A program made the position numbers and the translations under genes. A model generated the notes under the pieces. The model was given only the letters and a program-made list of their open reading frames with translations, ran no database searches and was not told where the DNA came from. Below, in pieces: positions 59,801-64,000 of a DNA stretch of 64,000 nucleotides. The number at the start of each line of letters is the position of its first letter. The first letter of the stretch is position 1. The stretch lies in the NCBI GenBank assembly GCA_028564705.1, contig JAPXFQ010000082.1:1302001-1366000 (forward strand), given 5' to 3'. Origin of the DNA: Apricaphanius iberus (Eukaryota; Chordata; Actinopteri; Cyprinodontiformes; Aphaniidae).

Positions 59801-62617
59801 AAAGTGTATGCTCTCAATAATTGGTTGAGGCTCCTTTTGAGAATTATTGCATCAATTAGTGCTGTCAATCCTGCTGAAAATGAGATCAGCATCTCCATAA
59901 AGCTTGGATTTATGGTAGATGGCTGTGCTGGACTAGTTGAAAAAAAACTGGACCAACACCAGTGGATGACATGGCTCCCCAATTCACAGAGTGTTGAACC
60001 TTCATTACAATAAAACGTGGATTCTGTGCCTCTTCTCTCATCCCACAAACTCTGGAATCTTGATTTCTAAATCTAATGACACAGCTATTTTCCTGAACTA
60101 CTGAGCAACAGTCCGATCTCTGTTCTGTTTATCCAAGTTGCTTCTTATTTAGTCTCTGAATCAGTTTGACGAGATACAGTTGTAGGTCTGGTCTGTGTGG
60201 TGATACGTGAAACATCCCCTCCAGCTGCTCCTGGTTGGTCAGGCTTTGTCTGAGATTTAATTTCAATTCATATCACCCAGTCCTACATTCCATTAATGCT
60301 TGGATTCAGCACTTTGAACCTCCAGCTTCCTTATCAGTGACTTTCTGTGTTTAGTCCTCCGTGTGGGAGGGGCAGTGACTGTAGGTTGGACCTACATCGA
60401 GTCAGTGGTTTCTGTCTGACTGCCTTGATGTAAAATTTCTGTAATAAACACAAAACTTTTTAATTCTTAAAATAAATAAATAAATGTAATTTAATTTTGG
60501 GCTTATAAACAGAAGCAGAAAATAACAAAATAAATTTGGCAGTATATAATTATATAATGTGGGTTTCACTTTGTGAACAGAATTAAATTAACGCTGTTAT
60601 TCTCATTTACCGAGATGCAGGTTAGATTTGTTTCATTTTTACGCTCTTATGGTGACCATGAGGAAACAGGAAATGTGGAACATTCTGACTTCACTGATTT
60701 TATTTGTTTTTATGTCACCTGACCTTATACTGGAGTGTTTCACATATTTATTTATTTTTTTCATTTTAGGCGCTTCGCCCTTACAACCAAGATCCCTGAC
60801 ACAAAGGGTTGTCACAAATGCTGCATTGGTAAGTGACCTTTTCCTCCCAAACAATTTGTTTTCTGTGACAACTCTTCAAGATAAGCATTCCCTCACAATC
60901 TTTCTGGTTTTACTGCAGCGTTTTTCTACTTAAAACTTTTTTTTTTCATGCATAAACAACCTTTTATTTTTGCAAGCTTCTATTATAATATTTATTGTCT
61001 AGTAGCATGTTGACGGTGTCTTCCCTTGATTATTACAGTGAGAAACCCGTATACCGGCCACAAGTACTTGTGTGGGGCTCTTCAGTCTGGTATTGTCCTT
61101 TTGCAGTGGTATGAGCCCATGCAGAGGTTTATGCTCATCAAGGTCAGTTTATTATCTTCCTCCCCAGTTAAAACACATATTTCACTGTTTTCCTCAGAAT
61201 TATTTTAATCAAGTTGCATCTAAGCTGCTGAAAATATTTAAGCTCAACTTTGCCACATTGATGTAGCTCCACCAGCAAAGTGTTTCCAGACTCAAAGAAT
61301 CTCTAAGGAGCGGTAAACACCAAACTAATCCGGAGTGCCACCCTCTGCTTGTGCTCTTCTCCAATGTAGCACTTTGACTTCCCCCTTCCCAGCCCGCTCA
61401 AAGTGTTTGAGATGCTGGTGGTCCCAGAGCAGGAGTATCCTCTGGTGTGCGTCGCCATCAGCGAGGGTACAGAGCAGGGCCAGGTGGTCCGCTTTGAGAC
61501 GATCAACCTCAACTCTTGTTCCTCCTGGTTCACAGAGATAGGAACAAGTAAGTCAGATGTTAGCTTTTTGTTCGTTAGCATTTTGGATGTTTATTTTTAC
61601 TGTGAAAGCTGCAACGTCAAAGAACAACCATGATGTCTGTCATATTATTATCGTCATTGAATTTTATTATTCCATTAGAGCGCTGGGGTAGGATTTAATA
61701 ACTTCATTCTACTCTATTTCAAGTATAATATTGGGTATTCTGTAAATAGTGTGAAATCTCTTTTTTATTTTTAAATAACTGAACTAGCTCAATTGGAATT
61801 GATTCCCATCCTTCTATTTCAGATAATCAGCAAGTGGATGCAATCCATGTCACACAGCTGGAAAGAGACACAGTGTTGGTGTGTTTAGACCGTAAGTGAT
61901 CTTATATTCTCTAGGCTTTTCTTTTTTTTTTACTCAGAGGAAAAAAGTGTATGTCCAGTTGTAATAGTAGGTTTCTTCAATCTTTTTTCCCCCCAGAAAA
62001 TGTAAAGATTGTTAACCTTCAGGGCAGACTGAAGTCTAACAAGAAGCTAGCGTCTGAGCTCAGCTTTGACTTCTGCATCGGAGCCGTTGGTAAGATTAAT
62101 TCGTGTCTTCTATGTCTGCTTCAGTCAGAGTGGTTAAAGACTGAAACATTAGAAATGTTGGCTATTGGATTACAAAATGAAGTGCACATGTTCATGTCCC
62201 ACCCTCAGAGAGATCTATTTATTTTCTTTCTGCCAGCTGACCAGCTGTGTGCAGCAACAAATAAGGGGTGGGTGGGTGGTATTGCTTTACTCCAGTCAGA
62301 CCAGTCCAGTTACTATTGCCCATTCTCTGGCATTTGATTAAAAGGACTTAAAGCAGCAGGAACGGTATGGAAGGAACTCTTGTAGTCTTTTAAAAACTTG
62401 AGACCTTCAACCATCCCATGCCCAACCACTAAATCCAATATGGCAGCCATATTGAATATCAAAGATTTTTCGTGTATTTTTTTAATATTTTCTTGTTGGC
62501 CTTGTTGAGTAATGTCTCTGAAGTCTATCATTCTTGTTTCTTACAGTGTGCCTTCAGGACAGTGTCCTGGCCTTCTGGAAGCATGGCATGCAAGGAAAGA
62601 ACTTCAAGTCCAATGAG
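22702..62617 (+). CDS. map4k5: MAP4K5 (KHS/GCKR) Ste20-family kinase; 31 exons, 3' end beyond window
   Basis: Thirty-one exons, listed separately below, join in phase to 840 codons (human MAP4K5 is 846 aa complete). Seen: kinase domain about residues 20-277 with GSGTYGDV at 27-34, VK lysine 49, HRD 138-140, DFG 158-160 and activation segment [15 protein letters not shown] (Ser174 equals human Ser170); acidic EVDDDD linker; proline-rich SH3-binding PPPLPPK at 418-424; then the CNH domain from about 536 ([16 protein letters not shown]) to the edge. Family knowledge: GCK-type MAP4Ks act upstream of JNK and Hippo/LATS and bind Crk-type adaptors. Distinguished from MAP4K3 by [20 protein letters not shown] and RHTIRSTN. 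The start ATG has a good Kozak context (ATCATGG). No frameshift or stop was seen. The last exon or exons (about 47 residues in human) are missing at the right edge. Confidence 0.96.
22991..23175. mobile_element. Short MITE
   Basis: AGGGATGAACAAG and ATATCGTCCATCCCTA are imperfect inverted ends around 185 bp with internal CGAT/ATCG motifs. Lies in map4k5 intron 1. Confidence 0.5.
25053..26001. mobile_element. hAT-type element with perfect 8-bp TSD
   Basis: TTTTGTAG at 25045-25052 and 26002-26009 flanks 949 bp whose ends (TAGGGGTTGGCTGTATGGT and ACCGGTATACCACCCAGGCC) are loosely inverted. It contains the CTCF-like sequence CCGCTAGGGGGCAG at 25397-25410. Noncoding. Confidence 0.85.
25397..25410 (+). 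promoter_or_regulatory. CTCF-like motif inside hAT element
   Basis: CCGCTAGGGGGCAG fits the CTCF core. It lies inside the 25053-26001 element in map4k5 intron 1. Confidence 0.45.
26214..26736. mobile_element. hAT-like MITE, family A copy 2
   Basis: Second copy of the 661-1112 element. Flanks ATTAATAT (26206-26213) and ATTAATAC (26737-26744) match at 7 of 8 bases. Confidence 0.8.
28000..28544 (+). mobile_element. Rex1/L2-type LINE, reverse transcriptase fragment
   Basis: Plus-strand translation across frames gives [22 protein letters not shown] sequence, then [22 protein letters not shown] sequence with [12 protein letters not shown], which is the RT palm region of teleost CR1/L2-clade LINEs (Rex1). 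Stops and frameshifts make it dead. Confidence 0.75.
28545..28772. mobile_element. MITE-like repeat, family B copy 2, inside the LINE
   Basis: Shares its core with 2045-2140. It interrupts the Rex1-type LINE and ends ACGCAGCCCTA. Contains a G13 run at 28643-28655. Confidence 0.6.
28773..29112 (+). mobile_element. Rex1 LINE 3' end
   Basis: CTTATCTGGAACAAACTTCT, AACACTGAGTTTCTTTAAAT and the terminal ATAAAGTTGCCTTGGC are characteristic of the teleost Rex1 3' region. Same orientation as the RT fragment upstream. Confidence 0.75.
29113..32340. other. map4k5 intron 1, unassigned sequence
   Basis: No exon found. Contains a CTCF-like GCCACAAGGTGGCTTC near 30331-30346 and a T/GTTTT tract at 31482-31502. 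Otherwise unremarkable AT-rich DNA. Confidence 0.3.
32345..33235 (-). mobile_element. LINE fragment, reverse transcriptase C-terminal half and 3' tail
   Basis: Minus-strand translation includes [29 protein letters not shown] and KTKELVVH, the RT thumb region of a common fish LINE. The 3' tail (AATTTCCCCTTGGGGAAC on the complement) lies at 32365-32385. Stops are present. Related tails occur at 41235-41330 and 49890-49970. Confidence 0.75.
33995..34052 (+). CDS. map4k5: map4k5 coding exon 2 (VAVK lysine)
   Basis: Follows an 11.2-kb intron. Encodes [19 protein letters not shown]; the Lys in AAVK is the ATP-anchoring residue. Donor GTAAGA. Confidence 0.96.
34452..34471 (+). repeat. C20 homopolymer
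   Basis: Twenty consecutive C in map4k5 intron 2 (G-rich on the complement). Confidence 0.95.
35767..36318. mobile_element. MITE with GGCCCTGTCCAGACGTAG ends
   Basis: Left AGGCCCTGTCCAGACGTAGC and right CTACGTGTGGACATGGCCT are imperfect inverted ends of a common fish element. Its 196-aa open frame is fortuitous. Carries a CTCF-like CTGCCCCCTACTTC at 36175-36188. Confidence 0.7.
37690..38080 (+). mobile_element. Tc1-like transposase relic
   Basis: Contains CTTCACAGAATGCTCTCCGA, GAGCTTGAGCTATTTTTCAA and GAAGGTGGTTCTACAAAGTG, the 3' transposase region of fish Tc1 elements, in a broken frame. Confidence 0.75.
38109..39243. mobile_element. hAT-type element with perfect 8-bp TSD, 1135 bp
   Basis: GGATATAC at 38101-38108 and 39244-39251. 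Ends TAGGGCTGATCGATAATTCG and TTTTCTATCTTGTAGCCCTT; the interior begins and ends in ATCGATA-rich inverted sequence. No transposase. Confidence 0.88.
39858..39948 (+). CDS. map4k5: map4k5 coding exon 3 (alpha-C)
   Basis: Encodes [20 protein letters not shown] then [10 protein letters not shown]. The Glu of QQEI is the alpha-C salt-bridge residue. Donor GTAAGA. Confidence 0.96.
39949..40930. other. map4k5 intron 3, first part
   Basis: The 144-codon open frame starting in exon 3 runs on into this intron but shows no family resemblance. No exon or clear repeat seen. Confidence 0.35.
40940..41060. mobile_element. MITE fragment
   Basis: AGTAGGGGCCGACCAATATG followed by AATGCCGATACCAACTGAT resembles one end of a GATACC-type hAT MITE. 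The other end was not located. Confidence 0.4.
41847..41886 (+). repeat. (TA)n microsatellite
   Basis: About 19 TA units ending about 60 bp before the exon 4 acceptor of map4k5. Confidence 0.95.
41946..42010 (+). CDS. map4k5: map4k5 coding exon 4 (hinge)
   Basis: Encodes [20 protein letters not shown] then YH. The acceptor is AAG, less common, and a (TA)n microsatellite lies about 60 bp upstream. Confidence 0.95.
42102..42157 (+). CDS. map4k5: map4k5 coding exon 5
   Basis: Encodes [19 protein letters not shown] after a 91-bp intron. Donor GTAAGT. Confidence 0.96.
42235..42282 (+). CDS. map4k5: map4k5 coding exon 6 (HRD)
   Basis: A 48-nt exon encoding [16 protein letters not shown], the catalytic-loop HRD motif. 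Donor GTAATA. Confidence 0.96.
42864..42906 (+). CDS. map4k5: map4k5 coding exon 7
   Basis: A 43-nt exon encoding [14 protein letters not shown]. Its acceptor tract is unusual: a T run, then a G10 run, then CTTTGTCAACAG. Confidence 0.95.
43015..43087 (+). CDS. map4k5: map4k5 coding exon 8 (DFG, activation loop)
   Basis: Encodes [20 protein letters not shown] then GTPY. It contains the Mg-binding DFG and the activation-loop serine. Confidence 0.97.
43311..43442 (+). CDS. map4k5: map4k5 coding exon 9 (APE and C-lobe)
   Basis: Encodes [20 protein letters not shown] to [14 protein letters not shown] motif present. Donor GTATGT. Confidence 0.97.
43880..44657 (+). mobile_element. BED-finger hAT element, internally deleted
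   Basis: Imperfect inverted ends TGGGGTGCTCCAATTGATCG and CTGATCGGAGCATCCCTA. Inside, a frameshifted reading gives [20 protein letters not shown] then [13 protein letters not shown], a BED zinc finger (C-x2-C, H-x-H type), and further on [20 protein letters not shown] then LEPR, a hAT transposase segment. The catalytic middle and dimerisation region are gone. Flanks TTCTGTAT and CTCTATAT match at 6 of 8 bases. Confidence 0.8.
44795..44857 (+). CDS. map4k5: map4k5 coding exon 10
   Basis: Encodes [20 protein letters not shown] then K. It follows an intron that carries a BED-finger hAT relic. Confidence 0.95.
44942..45023 (+). CDS. map4k5: map4k5 coding exon 11
   Basis: Encodes [20 protein letters not shown] then PTAAKLLL, the end of the kinase C-lobe. 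Confidence 0.95.
45308..45424 (+). CDS. map4k5: map4k5 coding exon 12
   Basis: Encodes [20 protein letters not shown] to EVDDDDLE. It leads from the kinase domain into the acidic linker. Acceptor AAG, donor GTAATG. Confidence 0.95.
45470..45700. mobile_element. Tc1-like relic
   Basis: GTCACATTAACACCACAAAC at 45486-45505 and GCATCATGCTGTGGGGAAGT at 45629-45648 are Tc1-family landmarks with most of the element missing between them. Confidence 0.6.
46098..47135. mobile_element. hAT-type element with perfect 8-bp TSD, 1038 bp
   Basis: TGACAAAC at 46090-46097 and 47136-47143. Inverted ends TATGGCTGGACAATATTTTG and CTATATCGTCCAGCCCTA. Noncoding interior. Confidence 0.9.
47690..47768 (+). CDS. map4k5: map4k5 coding exon 13
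   Basis: Encodes [20 protein letters not shown] then [14 protein letters not shown] is the MAP4K5-type sequence (MAP4K3 has PHRIHSTS). Confidence 0.95.
49402..49463 (+). CDS. map4k5: map4k5 coding exon 14
   Basis: Encodes [20 protein letters not shown] then M. A pure G24 tract begins 23 nt downstream of the exon end. Confidence 0.94.
49486..49509 (+). repeat. G24 homopolymer next to map4k5 exon 14
   Basis: Twenty-four consecutive G starting 23 nt after the exon 14 donor. A second G14 run is at 49655-49668. Confidence 0.95.
49890..49975 (-). repeat. LINE 3' tail with (TAGA)n
   Basis: GATAGATAGATAGATAAATA repeats followed by ACTTTATTAATCCCTCAGGC and GGGAAATTCGG: on the minus strand this is the 3' end of a common fish LINE ending in a TATC satellite. 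Confidence 0.65.
50182..50249 (+). CDS. map4k5: map4k5 coding exon 15
   Basis: Encodes [20 protein letters not shown] then TT. It corresponds to human LQWNPFVDGANTG. Phase 2 donor GTACTC. Confidence 0.88.
50631..50669 (+). CDS. map4k5: map4k5 coding exon 16 (possible cassette)
   Basis: A 39-nt exon encoding [13 protein letters not shown]. It has phase 2 at both ends, so skipping keeps the frame. It matches MAP4K3 (SLLKSVEEELHQ) and is absent from the human MAP4K5 sequence I recall. Confidence 0.85.
50858..53373 (-). mobile_element. Tc1-like element split by a nested insertion
   Basis: Left terminus CAGTGTCTTGTAAAAGTATC (50858-50877) and right terminus CAAACACTTTTGCAGGACAC (53351-53370) are inverted. 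Reverse-oriented Tc1 transposase landmarks run through 52240-53200, for example ATTTGGTCATTCTAACACAT and CTTCCTGACCTGTCTGCTGT. It is interrupted by 51032-52128. Lies in map4k5 intron 16. Confidence 0.75.
51032..52128. mobile_element. Unclassified DNA element with long imperfect TIRs
   Basis: TAATAAGCTATATCTGTTTT at the left and GATATGGCTTATTA at the right are inverted; a second inverted block TTTTGGACCCCAAA (51078) / TTTGGGGTCCAAAA (52046) lies just inside. About 1.1 kb, nested in the Tc1 relic. I do not recognise a transposase. Confidence 0.6.
53519..53563 (+). CDS. map4k5: map4k5 coding exon 17 (possible cassette)
   Basis: A 45-nt exon encoding [15 protein letters not shown] with phase 2 at both ends. 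It is related to MAP4K3 RGHVAHLEDDEGDDD. It is separated from exon 16 by 2.8 kb of transposon-filled intron. Confidence 0.86.
53658..53700 (+). CDS. map4k5: map4k5 coding exon 18 (PPPLPPK)
   Basis: Encodes [15 protein letters not shown], a class SH3-binding proline motif conserved in MAP4K3 and MAP4K5. Confidence 0.94.
53804..54014 (+). CDS. map4k5: map4k5 coding exon 19 (linker)
   Basis: A 211-nt exon encoding a Ser/Pro-rich, low-conservation linker beginning [20 protein letters not shown] and ending YLSHASDL. Matches human only loosely (RRQSSP is RRQSTP here). Confidence 0.9.
54290..54369 (+). CDS. map4k5: map4k5 coding exon 20
   Basis: Encodes [20 protein letters not shown] then KEKKDFP; human ends KKDKRDFP at the same splice point. 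Confidence 0.92.
54488..55290. mobile_element. Tc1-type nonautonomous relics
   Basis: AAAAAAGTTGGAATATTATG, GTGAAATGTTTCAAGCCTTT and CCTGATGACCTGAATTAA resemble widespread fish Tc1-family repeats. Boundaries uncertain. Confidence 0.5.
55533..55574 (+). CDS. map4k5: map4k5 coding exon 21
   Basis: A 42-nt exon encoding [14 protein letters not shown], identical to human MAP4K5 by recall. Confidence 0.95.
55821..55905 (+). CDS. map4k5: map4k5 coding exon 22 (CNH start)
   Basis: Encodes [20 protein letters not shown] then SWIHPDTK. The citron-homology domain begins here. Confidence 0.96.
55999..56078 (+). CDS. map4k5: map4k5 coding exon 23
   Basis: Encodes [20 protein letters not shown] then HEATMEQ, a CNH beta-propeller blade. 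Confidence 0.96.
56615..58350. mobile_element. Tc1-like MITE split by a nested element
   Basis: Left end GCCTTGTGAAAGTATTTATA, with TACAACCACAAACTTCAGTG; right end GTGTGAATACTTCTCCAAAG with ATAAAATGCATTGAAGTTTG. The Tc1 phrases stop near 57148 (GTGACTTTCGAA) and resume near 58160 (TTGGTAGCACTTGATGTTAT), so about 1 kb of other DNA is inserted between. Lies in map4k5 intron 23. Confidence 0.7.
57150..58160. mobile_element. Insertion nested in the Tc1 MITE, includes hAT-like inverted pair
   Basis: Contains a perfect 12-bp inverted pair ACCTGCCAACCT (57216-57227) / AGGTTGGCAGGT (57441-57452), typical of hAT termini, and around it other sequence with TAAATTGTGAC at both ends of the insertion. Possibly two nested elements. 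Confidence 0.5.
58486..58546 (+). CDS. map4k5: map4k5 coding exon 24
   Basis: Encodes [20 protein letters not shown] plus one base of the next codon. Donor GTAAGC. Confidence 0.95.
59103..59105 (+). CDS. map4k5: Candidate 3-nt microexon of map4k5
   Basis: TACTAAC (59084-59090), then CATCAG, the triplet AAG and donor GTAATC. Inserting AAG between exons 24 and 25 gives TCT-GAA-GGA-AGA (S-E-G-R) instead of TCT-GGA-AGA (S-G-R). Human MAP4K5 reads SLSEGKTFQ at this point and MAP4K3 SISGKASQ, so the triplet would supply the MAP4K5-specific Glu. It is supported by splice signals and recalled homology only. Confidence 0.55.
59337..59451 (+). CDS. map4k5: map4k5 coding exon 25
   Basis: Encodes [20 protein letters not shown] to [16 protein letters not shown] is the MAP4K5-type sequence (MAP4K3 has MQKLPVAIPA). 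Confidence 0.95.
59590..60125. mobile_element. DNA-transposon relic, Tc1-type
   Basis: AATTCCTTACATATAGACAA and CTCATCCCACAAACTCTGGA with an AT-rich middle resemble the relic at 54488 in the other orientation. Decayed. Confidence 0.4.
60770..60828 (+). CDS. map4k5: map4k5 coding exon 26
   Basis: Encodes [20 protein letters not shown]. Donor GTAAGT. Confidence 0.96.
61039..61142 (+). CDS. map4k5: map4k5 coding exon 27
   Basis: Encodes [20 protein letters not shown] to [10 protein letters not shown]. Donor GTCAGT. Confidence 0.96.
61370..61547 (+). CDS. map4k5: map4k5 coding exon 28
   Basis: A 178-nt exon encoding [20 protein letters not shown] to [12 protein letters not shown] acceptor, GTAAGT donor. 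Confidence 0.96.
61823..61891 (+). CDS. map4k5: map4k5 coding exon 29
   Basis: Encodes [20 protein letters not shown] then CLD. Confidence 0.95.
61997..62089 (+). CDS. map4k5: map4k5 coding exon 30
   Basis: Encodes [20 protein letters not shown] to FCIGAV. Acceptor preceded by T/C tract; donor GTAAGA. Confidence 0.95.
62547..62617 (+). CDS. map4k5: map4k5 coding exon 31 (last in window)
   Basis: Encodes [20 protein letters not shown] then KSNE. The next human residues (VTQEISDETRVFRLLGSD) are not found before base 64000, so the terminal exon or exons lie outside. Confidence 0.95.
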
Positions 62618-62718
62618 GTAAAATGCAGTAAAACCATTAAAGCTGGGTGAGACTATTTCAGATCCCATAGAGATGGTAAAACACGAGACAGATTTACTGT
62701 GGTTATTTTAGTCTTAAC

Positions 62719-63771
62719 TAGGGCTGCACAATTAATCGGATTTTGATCGTGATCACGATTCTGGCGGCCACAATTAAATGAACCTGGTGGTCAACGATAT
62801 TTACATTCAAAAAGCGATCTTCACTGCGTGCCAATAGTCTGCCAACCACCAGGGGGCAAACACATGGCTAAAGCTTCATTAAGCTCCCCAAATAAAAACC
62901 ACGCCTACGCCACTCAGCACTCACTGATGTCTGCATTCGAATACGTCGACAACGTAGCTGGGGAAAAGCAAAATGCGAGCGATATATTAGATCCGAATCT
63001 CCAGTATGGATCTGACTAGTAGGCATAAAGTTCCTGGATGTGTAGTACCGCCACAGTAAGCAGCCGGTGGCTCTACGCTACCCCACAATGCAGCGGAAGC
63101 CCCGAAATCATAGAAGAGTGACCTAGCTAAAATTGGCCACAGACGAACTATCAGCCATTGACACTGCCCCAATTTCGGCGTATAAATGTACATGTATCGA
63201 TGTTACTGATTACTGTGATTGTTTTTTACAGCTGATTAAACATTTAAGTTAAGTTATACCTGACAAAATAACAGCTAGTGGATGGCAGGACCACAGGGGA
63301 ACGTAACGTAAACATCCGGGTCAACAGACACAAAATGGTGGAGCAATACGTCTTATTTATTTTTATTTTTTCAAAAAACTTTATTACAATACTCTGATTT
63401 CATACCTACTACTCGCTCGTTTGCTACGCAGTATTTACTACATCAACGAGCGAGTAGTATTTGCTGCGTAGCATGTAGTACGTTCTAAGGATTCGGATGC
63501 AGGGAATGTCCTAGGCCTTTTCTGTATAAGTTGCAATTGTTTCCATTAAGTTGCACTTTGAGATTCCACTCTGAAATAATATATTCAGTTTGTACTTATA
63601 AAAGTCTTGGAGTTTGTTTTCAGGTTGGGTTTCTTTGTTGCATTATTTTATTTTTTGCAATAAAAATAGATATTTTACAAGACTGGATGAATAATTGTGA
63701 TTAATAATCATGATTATAATATCGCTCAAAATAATCTTGACTATTATTTTGTTCATAATCGTGCAGCCCTA
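62719..63771. mobile_element. hAT-type element with TIRs and 8-bp TSD, 1053 bp
   Basis: Ends TAGGGCTGCACAATTAATCG and TAATCGTGCAGCCCTA; flanked by GTCTTAAC (62711-62718) and GTCTTAAT (63772-63779). It contains CCACCAGGGGGCA (62846-62858), an almost ideal CTCF core, and an inverted pair CTACTCGCTCG / CGAGCGAGTAG near 63409-63458. No transposase frame. Lies in the last map4k5 intron of the window. Confidence 0.9.
62846..62858 (+). promoter_or_regulatory. CTCF-like motif inside hAT element
   Basis: CCACCAGGGGGCA fits the vertebrate CTCF core CCASYAGRKGGC at every position by eye. Binding is not shown. Confidence 0.45.
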
Positions 63772-64000
63772 GTCTTAATTAGTTTGTCTTCAGTCTTTTT
63801 TTCCAGCGCATTTGCTTACCTAATTTAACTTTATTCCCACTGAATGCTGTCTTGTTTACTGAAAAAAAATGAACAAACATCTCTGTGTTAACAGTAGTGC
63901 CCTCGGGTCTCTTCCTTTTCAGTGCACAAACATGCCGTCACTGATCCCTTGCTGTTTGCTCTCAGGTAGAGCCAAACAAAGTTTCTTTGTATCATGGCAT

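Larger units (their letters stand above)
62618..64000 (+). other. map4k5: map4k5 intron 31, continues past the window
   Basis: After the hAT element (62719-63771) the sequence to 64000 has no MAP4K5 coding residues; the CTCTCAG near 63960-63966 resembles an acceptor but the following codons (GTAGAGCCA...) do not match the family C-terminus. Confidence 0.5.

Noticed and set aside
22702..62617. MAP4K3 instead of MAP4K5
   Set aside because: The kinase and CNH sequence ([35 protein letters not shown]) follows MAP4K5, and ATL1 is the neighbour of MAP4K5. Only exons 16-17 look MAP4K3-like.

Overview
The window is vertebrate nuclear DNA, almost certainly from a ray-finned (teleost) fish. It holds two large spliced genes with GT-AG introns, and the introns are packed with DNA-transposon families typical of teleosts (Tc1-like, hAT-type MITEs, PIF/Harbinger) plus Rex1-type and other LINE fragments. 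There are no operons, bacterial promoters or CRISPR arrays. I saw no tRNA or rRNA gene.

Left half, minus strand (4969-20580): a complete atlastin-1 gene (atl1). Fourteen coding exons join in phase to 560 codons plus stop (human ATL1 is 558 aa), with the GTPase motifs, three-helix bundle, paired membrane hairpin and lysine-rich tail intact. One exon is a 15-nt microexon encoding GSTNE. Between exons 7 and 9, on both sides of exon 8, lie two transposon relics: a TIR-bounded Harbinger element (9957-11540) and a hAT-like fragment (about 12283-13562).

Centre (20581-22701): the divergent upstream region shared by the two genes. It contains a likely noncoding first exon of map4k5 (donor at 22199), a matching acceptor at 22577, and short upstream ORFs including an ATG-TAA start-stop 31 nt before the main ATG.

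Right half, plus strand (22702-end): map4k5 (GCK-family Ste20 kinase). Thirty-one coding exons give 840 codons in one continuous frame: kinase domain, proline-rich linker and most of the citron-homology (CNH) domain. The last roughly 47 residues lie beyond the right edge. Sequence detail separates it from its paralogue MAP4K3 (for example [20 protein letters not shown] and RHTIRSTN). The head-to-head atl1/map4k5 order matches ATL1/MAP4K5 on human chromosome 14 as I recall it.

Points most worth a second look: a candidate 3-nt microexon in map4k5 (59103-59105) that would restore a Glu present in human MAP4K5; two in-frame cassette exons of map4k5 that encode a MAP4K3-like segment and whose skipping would give the human-type junction; the atl1 15-nt microexon; CTCF-like motifs inside at least three different DNA transposons; and several nested transposons whose target-site duplications can be read directly. 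I found no wholly new gene system.
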